Source: Cololabis saira (taxonomy: Eukaryota > Chordata > Actinopteri > Beloniformes > Belonidae). Taken from it: 64,000 nt of DNA. This document shows, one piece after another, positions 38,601 to 46,500 of this stretch (the first letter of the stretch is position 1; every line of letters starts with the position of its first letter). The notes beneath the pieces are model-generated. The model searched no databases. It saw only the letters and a list, made by a program, of their open reading frames with translations, and was not told the DNA's origin. Both the position numbers and the translations under genes were made by a program. Location of the stretch: NCBI RefSeq assembly GCF_033807715.1, contig NC_084590.1, positions 38,779,505-38,843,504 of the forward strand, read 5' to 3'.

Positions 38601-41600
38601 TTAAAAGGAGCCTCAAGCTCCTTTAATCATACTACTTTTCCGACAAGTTGTTAAAGGAAAAATGTTTAAAAAAATTGCTCTCATATTAAAAGAGACATTT
38701 TTCAGAAATATTTTTATGTCCTTGCAATTATTTTTTTTGTGCGTATTTTATACATTGGTGACACAAAAGGAAGGTGAGAAAAACTAAGTACAGGGTAAAC
38801 CAAAGAGAAATGTATCAAAAAAACATAATTAATGTTAATTTTTTCAATTAAAGGTTTGTAACAAATAACTTTACTCTTTTGGTGCTAGTACGTGCGGGTC
38901 GGGGGGGGGCTTGCTGGTCTTAGACACAAGTAGGGGGGGCTCCAAGGAAAAAAGGTCGGGAACCACTGCCTTATGTTATTCATTTTGGATGGTAATTCCA
39001 ATTTCTTCTCAGATTTCTCAAATCCAGAAATGGAAACCATGCCAGTTAGAAGGAGACACATGGCCTATAGTTAAAGAAAATTAAAATATGTGGCAAGGAA
39101 AACATTTATACGCCTTTCTTACGACATTTTCTCGTGCAACTCATGCAATAAAGAACAATAAGTATGAATAACACTGTAATTTAAAAACATTAGCAGGTAA
39201 TTATGGTTAGTCAAATATAGCATTCATGGCTTTTCAAACAGAACAAAACACTAATTGTCGTGAATGAGGACATAATGAAAAAAATCTGTGCAACAAACGC
39301 ATTGTTACCTGTGTTAGGGTTGAGGCTGAATGTCCCGCCGGTGTTCCCGGACTGGATTCTGTAGGTCACTCTTCCATTCTCCCCCTGGTCTGCATCTCTG
39401 GCAATGACAAAGAGCACCACGAAGCCCACCGTCTGGTCCTCCATCACGCTGACGGCCGTGGGCGACGTGAACACCGGAGGATTGTCGTTCTCATCCGTCA
39501 CGTACACCCTGGCTGTAAGGGAACCCCAGCGCCTCCGGCTGGCGTCAGTGGCAGAATCCATTGCCTTTGCCACCAGGATCAGTGTGGGAGTTTGCTCGTA
39601 GTCCAGGGCACGGCCCAAGGAGAGTACGCCGGTAATGGGGTCTAGGGTTAATTGCCCAGGACTGTTTGGCCATTGGTGGAGGAGGGAGTACGTCAGCTCA
39701 CTGTTGGGTCCACTACCGTCCATATCTGTGGCCTGGAAAGTATACACAGAGGAACCGGCCTCCGTGTTCTCAGAGATGACAATGGTGATGGGGTCCTCAG
39801 CAAATTTAGGGGTGTGGTCATTGCTGTCCTCTATGTCGATGTCTACGTGGACTAGGGTGCTACTCAGAGGGACCTGAGAGAAGTCGTCCACCTCGATCTC
39901 AAGGTTGTAGCGTGTATCTTGTTCGTAGTCGAGAGGACGAGCCAGGTAGACATCACCGTTTAGATGGTCCACGACAAAAGTCCCATCTCGATCTGTGCCC
40001 CCCACTACTGTGTAGGTCACCTTGCCTTCCTCTGAACTTCCTCTGTCGTGGAGGCGAACGGAGCCAATAACGGAGCCGGGACTGGCCTCCTCCACAGAGT
40101 TGAAGGATATGGAGTGTGAGTTTCTCGTAGTGATAACTCTGTTAAGGCTGAGAACCTGCAATAAAGAAACACACTGTACTGTATTTTGTGTTTATGGGCA
40201 GAGCAGCATTGGGGCAGATCAACAGTTGCTTCATTTACATCAGGGGTGTCAAACATACGGCCCGCGGGCCGGAACCGGCCCCCAAGGAGGTTCGATCAGG
40301 CCCGCGGGATAATTTAAAAGTGAAAAAATGCATAAAAGACATGGAATTCCAATTTTTAATAAGGTGCAATTCATGTATTATCCGCTAGGGGGCGCATTGT
40401 TTTGATCAGAGTAGAAGACAACAGCGGTATCAATGCGCCATCTGCTTTTTTATAAATCTCATTTAATCTTAAAGTGCATTACTATATTTTTCAATACCAA
40501 TTAATTGTTAAAGTTTTGTGCCTTTGCACAATCAGTGGTTGCAAGTTGCAATGCATATATGTGAATGATAAAAGTAAATTGCAATTTGAAATAAATACAT
40601 TTGTCTAAGGAAATATGAGGTGTTCCATGAAATGTTTTGTAAAAGGAATGTTAGTTGGATTTCAACATTTTCCTAATGTTCTTGCACTTTTTTACACCAA
40701 AACAAAGGAAAGACATGATATTTTGAGTGCGACTTCCATACATGCTATGATACAGCATGTATGGTATAATTTTAATGGTCCGGCCCACTTGACATCTACC
40801 GAGGCCGTATGTGGCCCCCGATGTGAAATGAGTTTGACACCCTTGATTTACATGCCTGGTGGCAATTCATATTTGCAATTTTTTATTTCTAAAGAATGAA
40901 ATAGTCAAACGTTTTCATTTTGTTCCATCCATCTCTCCTGTGCCGTATGTGTTCACTGGGACTAAATGAAACCGGTTACAAGAGGTTTTTATAGACTTGA
41001 ATAACAGGGTTGCTAACATTAATCACACTTAACAGAGACTCCTTTTTCTGCCAGGAAAAATAATAGATGGTAAAGTAGCACGATCAGAAGAGGAAATAGT
41101 TAAAGGGTTTGACTTTAGCGCTGGGACACATATTCCTAGCTTTACACTTCATCTTTTGATGAGTGGTTGAAACATTATTTGAGATTACAACACTGCACGA
41201 AAAGAGCAAGTGACACATGGTTTAACTAAACAACAGCAGCAGTAAAACGGAAAAAGAGCTTAAGACTCTATGCTGACGGAGTTTTTAGAGAAACGACTCT
41301 TTTTGTGACTCGAATACTACTTTAGTACCCAGGATGGATGTCTATGGCACAGACTCACAGCTAGTTGGCACTAGGAAAAACCAAAAGAGCTGTGTTTGTT
41401 GACAAGCTGTAATTGCTTTCACATCAGAATGAAAAGGAGAGTTCCAAAAATAAATTGGTATAGTCCCATCCTATTATTGAGATGATTAAAGATAATTAAA
41501 GGAAATTACATAAATGCGTCAGCAGGCAAGAACAACACCGCACTGTTTAATCCAATTAACTTATCATTATAACTTTAATTTTTTTCCTCTTTTTTTTTGT

Positions 41601-43514
41601 GATTGGAAAGGAAAAAAAAAGTGAGCTTGAGCTTTCTGCTGCTGTTCATATGCCCGTTTTTATTTTCCTGGATTTTAAAGATCGAAGCTCCTTCCAAGAC
41701 CCATTCTGTCCATTTCTGTTCTATATTAAACATTAACTTTAATTACCTTCAGAGCTGTGTTTTACGTTGAGTGTAAAGCCCTGCTGCTCTTTGTAAAAAG
41801 GGCTACTGTATTAAAAAAAGTGTTGAAGTCATTGAGAGTGACCTTGATCAGAGAGCGTTCTACAGCTGGCCCTCATCACGAGCCAGCTGGGAGTATTTGA
41901 TTCAGACCCACTTTTCCATTTCAGATAGAAATTGAGGCTTTTGAAAATTCACTCGGGGAAGAAAAGGGAGGTGATGGGAGGGGACCTTGTCAGAAGTGAA
42001 GCTGATATGTCGGCGGCTGGTCTGACGAGCCCGGAGTCATGGATCCTCTCAGCCTCCAGTCCATTCTTTGATATTAAATAGGTGTGTGTAGTGAGGGTGT
42101 TTGTGCTGGCTGGGGTCCAGCGGGAGACTGACCTGAATGTTGAGGGAGCAGGAGGCGCTGCGAGGGGGGACTCCTCTGTCGGTGGCTGTTGCCATCAGAG
42201 AGTACTCAGCTCGTTCTGAGTGGCTAAGAGGAGACGACGAACGCAACTCCCCAGTCACTGCGTTCAAGGAAAAACGCTCAGCTCTGGGGCCTTGAAGAGA
42301 CACAAAAAGTCAAAATTTTTACTGAAGATCAAATGCATAAGAGGGCTAAATACTCTAGCCCAGGTGTCGGCAACCTAAAATGTTGAAAGAGCCATATTGG
42401 ACCAAAAACACAAAAAACAAATATGTCTGGAGCTGCAAAAAATGAAAAGTCTTGTATTAGAATGAAGGCAAATGGTGAAAGTCAAAATGTTGAGAAAAAA
42501 GTCAAAATGTTGAGAAAAAAGTCAAAATGTTGAAAAAAAAAGTCAAAATGTTGAAAAAAAAAGTCAAAATGTCAAGGAAATAGTCGAAATGTCGAGAAAA
42601 AAGTCGAAATATCGAGATTAATGTTGAAGTACAATCTCGAGAAAAAAGTCTAAATGTTGAGAAAAAAGTTGAAATGTCGAGAAAAAAGTCGAAATGTCGA
42701 GAAAAAAGTTTAAATGTCGAGATTAAAAAGGAAAGGAAAAAGGAAGAAAAAAAAGAAAAAAAGAAGAAGAAAAAAAAGAAAGAAAGAGAAAAAAAGAAGA
42801 AAAAAAGGAAAAAAAAGGTCAAACATTTTTGAAAAAGCTCCAGGGAGCCACTAGGGCGGTGCTAAAGAGCCGCATGGCGGCTCTAGAGCCGCGGGTTGCC
42901 GATCCCTGCTCTTGCCCATAATAAAGAAAAGAGAACATTTTCAGATGTACACAATAAATGTGATTGAAATCTGTTAACTGTACCTGACAACGAGTAGAAA
43001 ACTGTGCCATTCTCTCCTTCATCGGGGTCTTTGGCTTGCAGTGTGCCCAGCAAAACCCCAGACGACTGACCTTCTGTAACCTGTGGATTGAAAAAAAATG
43101 TGAATAGACGCCACTAAAGACATAAACGTGTCCATGTTTCTGAACACTTGAGCTCCGTAGTGTGACATCACCTGTAAAGTGATGCTTTTTCCTGGCTGAC
43201 TGTGGCTGAAAGCAGGGGCGTTGTCGTTGTCATCCAGGACGGTAATGAAGACCGTGCCTGTCGCAGTACGAGGGGGTGAACCTCCATCTTGCACCACCAC
43301 CACCAGCTGGTAACTCGATTGTTGCTCTCTGTCGAGAGTCATCCTTGTACTGATTTCACCTGGGGAAAGATACGAGGGGAGTTTACGCAGAGGCACTAGT
43401 CCACTGGAATAATGATGAGAGATTTAACAGCCAGCAGCAACTTTGATCAATGCCACAGACGTAATAGGCATGCAGCATGTACATATTTATAGCTCCATAC
43501 TCAATGTACACAGT

Positions 43515-43546
<32 letters not shown>

Positions 43547-46500
43547 AACAGACAGATTTTTCTAAGGTTGGCAGATGCTGTAGGGAGTCTCAGCCTCATT
43601 GAAAAGTTGATCACCAGAGTATGAGTCTCCACCCACAGATTTAACAGGCTCAACAGGCCAATTAGAGCCCAGCACGACACTTAGTGCTGCTGTCACCTTC
43701 CTCTGCCTTGTTTAGGAGCAATTTGCAACCAGAGCAGTCTTCTTTGCAGTTTCAACACTCATCCAACTAAATAATATCAGTTACCGTATTTTCTGGACTA
43801 TAAGCCGCTACTTTTTTCATAGGTTTTCAACCATGCAGCTTATACAAAGGTGCGGCTATTCTGTGGATTTTTCTTCCACCGCTCGGGGCGCTCTAACCGG
43901 AATTAGAATAAAAACTAAGACAAAATAAATGCAAAGAAGAATACGCTACTTCTTCTTTAGCAGATAGAAGTAGGTAGAAGCAGATTTCAAACAGATAAAT
44001 AGATAAATAAATACTGGTTATTTTCTCTTGGTTCTGTCCCGTTTTAATCATCAAGTTGCTGCCGTGTTAAAAGACACTGTTAGGAAAGGATCTATTTAGG
44101 TACAAACATGTACATCATTTACAGTTCAAAATGGTTCTGTACATGTAGTAAATGTCTAATCTAACAACATAAATATCTGCGGCTTGCATATCTTTTTTTT
44201 TTTTAAATAGAGCGGATGCGGCTTGTATGCAGGTGCAGCTTATAGTCCAGAAAATACGGTATATACATTTTAAATTAACCTGTGTGGGTGTTTATCTGGA
44301 AGTGGCGTTCGGGATGCAGAAAGTAGTAGCTGATGCGTCCGTTGGAGCCGCTGTCTCTGTCTGTGGCTAACACGTGGCCAAACCCCGTCCCCGCAGGCAA
44401 GTTCTCTCTCACAGCCATGAAAACTCTCTCCTGTGTGAGCCGAGGAGAGTTGTCATTCTCATCAGTCACGGATACCCGCACCGTGGCACTGCCTGTCTTC
44501 TTTAACTGCCCGTAGCCCACACTGGCCAGCACTGTTAGGAGATACATGTCCTTCACCTCCCTGTCCAGGGCGCTTTTCACAAAGAGCCAGCCGCTGTCAG
44601 CGGCGATGCCAAACCCTGCGGCATCTCCATCTGGACGCAGGTGATACGTCGGGGGGCTGAAGTGACCCGAGCCCGCGATCTCTCTGTTCAGAGCCCTGAC
44701 TTGCAGGAAGCGCGTGCTTATCGACGTCCCTTCTTTTAGTTCCACTCGGTACGTGAGGGTATCAAACACGGGTCCCTGGTCGTTCTCGGCTTGGATGTGA
44801 ACCACTAGCACGAGGGTGGCGCTAAACTGCGGTACTCCATTATCCTTCACAATCACCTGGAGGTCATAGCGAGGGTTAGTTTCGTAGGAGAGGCTTCCCA
44901 CCAGTCGGATTTCTCCGCTGTTGCGATCTATGTTGAAAATCCTCTGGGCTCCACTCGGAGGGGAAAGGTCGAAGCTGAGTTGCCCATTGGCTCCCGAGTC
45001 CTTGTCCTCGGCCTGGACCCGGTACACCACCGTGCCCATTTCTGTGCGCTCTGGCAGCAGCAGAGTCTCTGTGGACGAGGGCAGGACGACAGGTGGGTTA
45101 TCGTTGATGTCCGCAATGCTGATGTGGACACGAGTCTGGCCGAAGGCCGGCGGGTTGCCGCTACGGGCCTGCACTTCCAAATCAAGAGCTGACAGGGATT
45201 CGTGATCCAGGGGCAGACTGGTTCTTAGGGTTCCAGTGTCAGAATCGACAGTGAAGTAGCCCTCGGGGTCCCCGGAGCTGATGCTGTAGGAAATATCCTT
45301 GGAGGTCCCTGGAAAGAGAGAAAGATGAAAAAGGACAAAGAAAAAAACGTTTAAAAGCATCATATTATGCCATTTTTCTTAGGTTGACCCAATTTCCTAA
45401 AGTTTGAAAACTACAGAAATTTCTGCGACATGTTTAGGTAAAAATACCAGAGGGATACAGCAAAAAGCTGTTTCAAATATTGATTTATCTTTTTTATACC
45501 AGTGGGTTTTAGAGAATTTATTGTATTTTATCATCTTTACATTTTCTTACATTTCTAAGGTTCAGCAAAAGCGTGTGTGAAAATGGATGGAGATAAAGAT
45601 GGGGAAGCTGAACAAATATGACAATGATCAGGGTATGTGATATCACACTATCATACAAATGAGAACAGCTCTCTGGGTGGCAGTTTTACAGACTGAGGTT
45701 GTGTTGTACTGAAAGTTAATTGTCACTTCAAATACCAAAATGATCAGCTTCAACCACACAGTAATTTATTTATTTTTAATAAGCCCACTTAAAGGGAAAG
45801 TTTGTTTTTTTACAACCTGGACCTTATTTCTGGCATTTTTTATGGTCGTATACTCACCCAGAGGTGTTTGGTGTCATTTGGAGTCCTTCGGAAGATATTA
45901 GGAGTTTTGTGCGAGCCGCTTCTCCATATAATGGTAGCGGATGGGGCACAGCGGGACACAGACGATGCAGCGTCTAAATAACACATGATTGCCGCGAAAC
46001 TCGTTCATTTATTTTATGTATCACTAGATCTGCTTCCAGGACCTGTTGTCTACATCCGGGGCTGTGTGTGTAACAAATAAATCAGTTTGTAAACAAGACC
46101 TCTGAACTCATAACGTCATCTCTGTGCGCGCACTCTGTCCTCCGTTCAGTGAGCTCTTCAGCCGTATACTCTGGCTCAAAACGGTAATGACGTCCATCAT
46201 ATTCAAAGTCGTCATCCACAACCTCAGAATTTGACAAATATTCAGACATGTTTCAAATAATTAACAGTAAACTAACAGTAGCGAACTCCAGCTGGACACA
46301 GAGCTGTGTCTGCGATGCGCGCACAGAGATGACGTCATGAGTTCAGAGGTCTTGTTTACAAACTGATTTATTTGTTACACACACAGCCCCGGATGTAGAC
46401 AACAGGTCCTGGAAGATGGCCAGAAGCAGATCTAGTGATTCATAAAAGAAATTAAGAGTTTCGTGGCAATCATGTGTTATTTAGACGCTGCATCGTCTGT

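Noticed and set aside
42502..42822. Phenylalanine-rich 106-codon frame
   Set aside because: It is low-complexity purine/pyrimidine DNA inside a hAT-like element.
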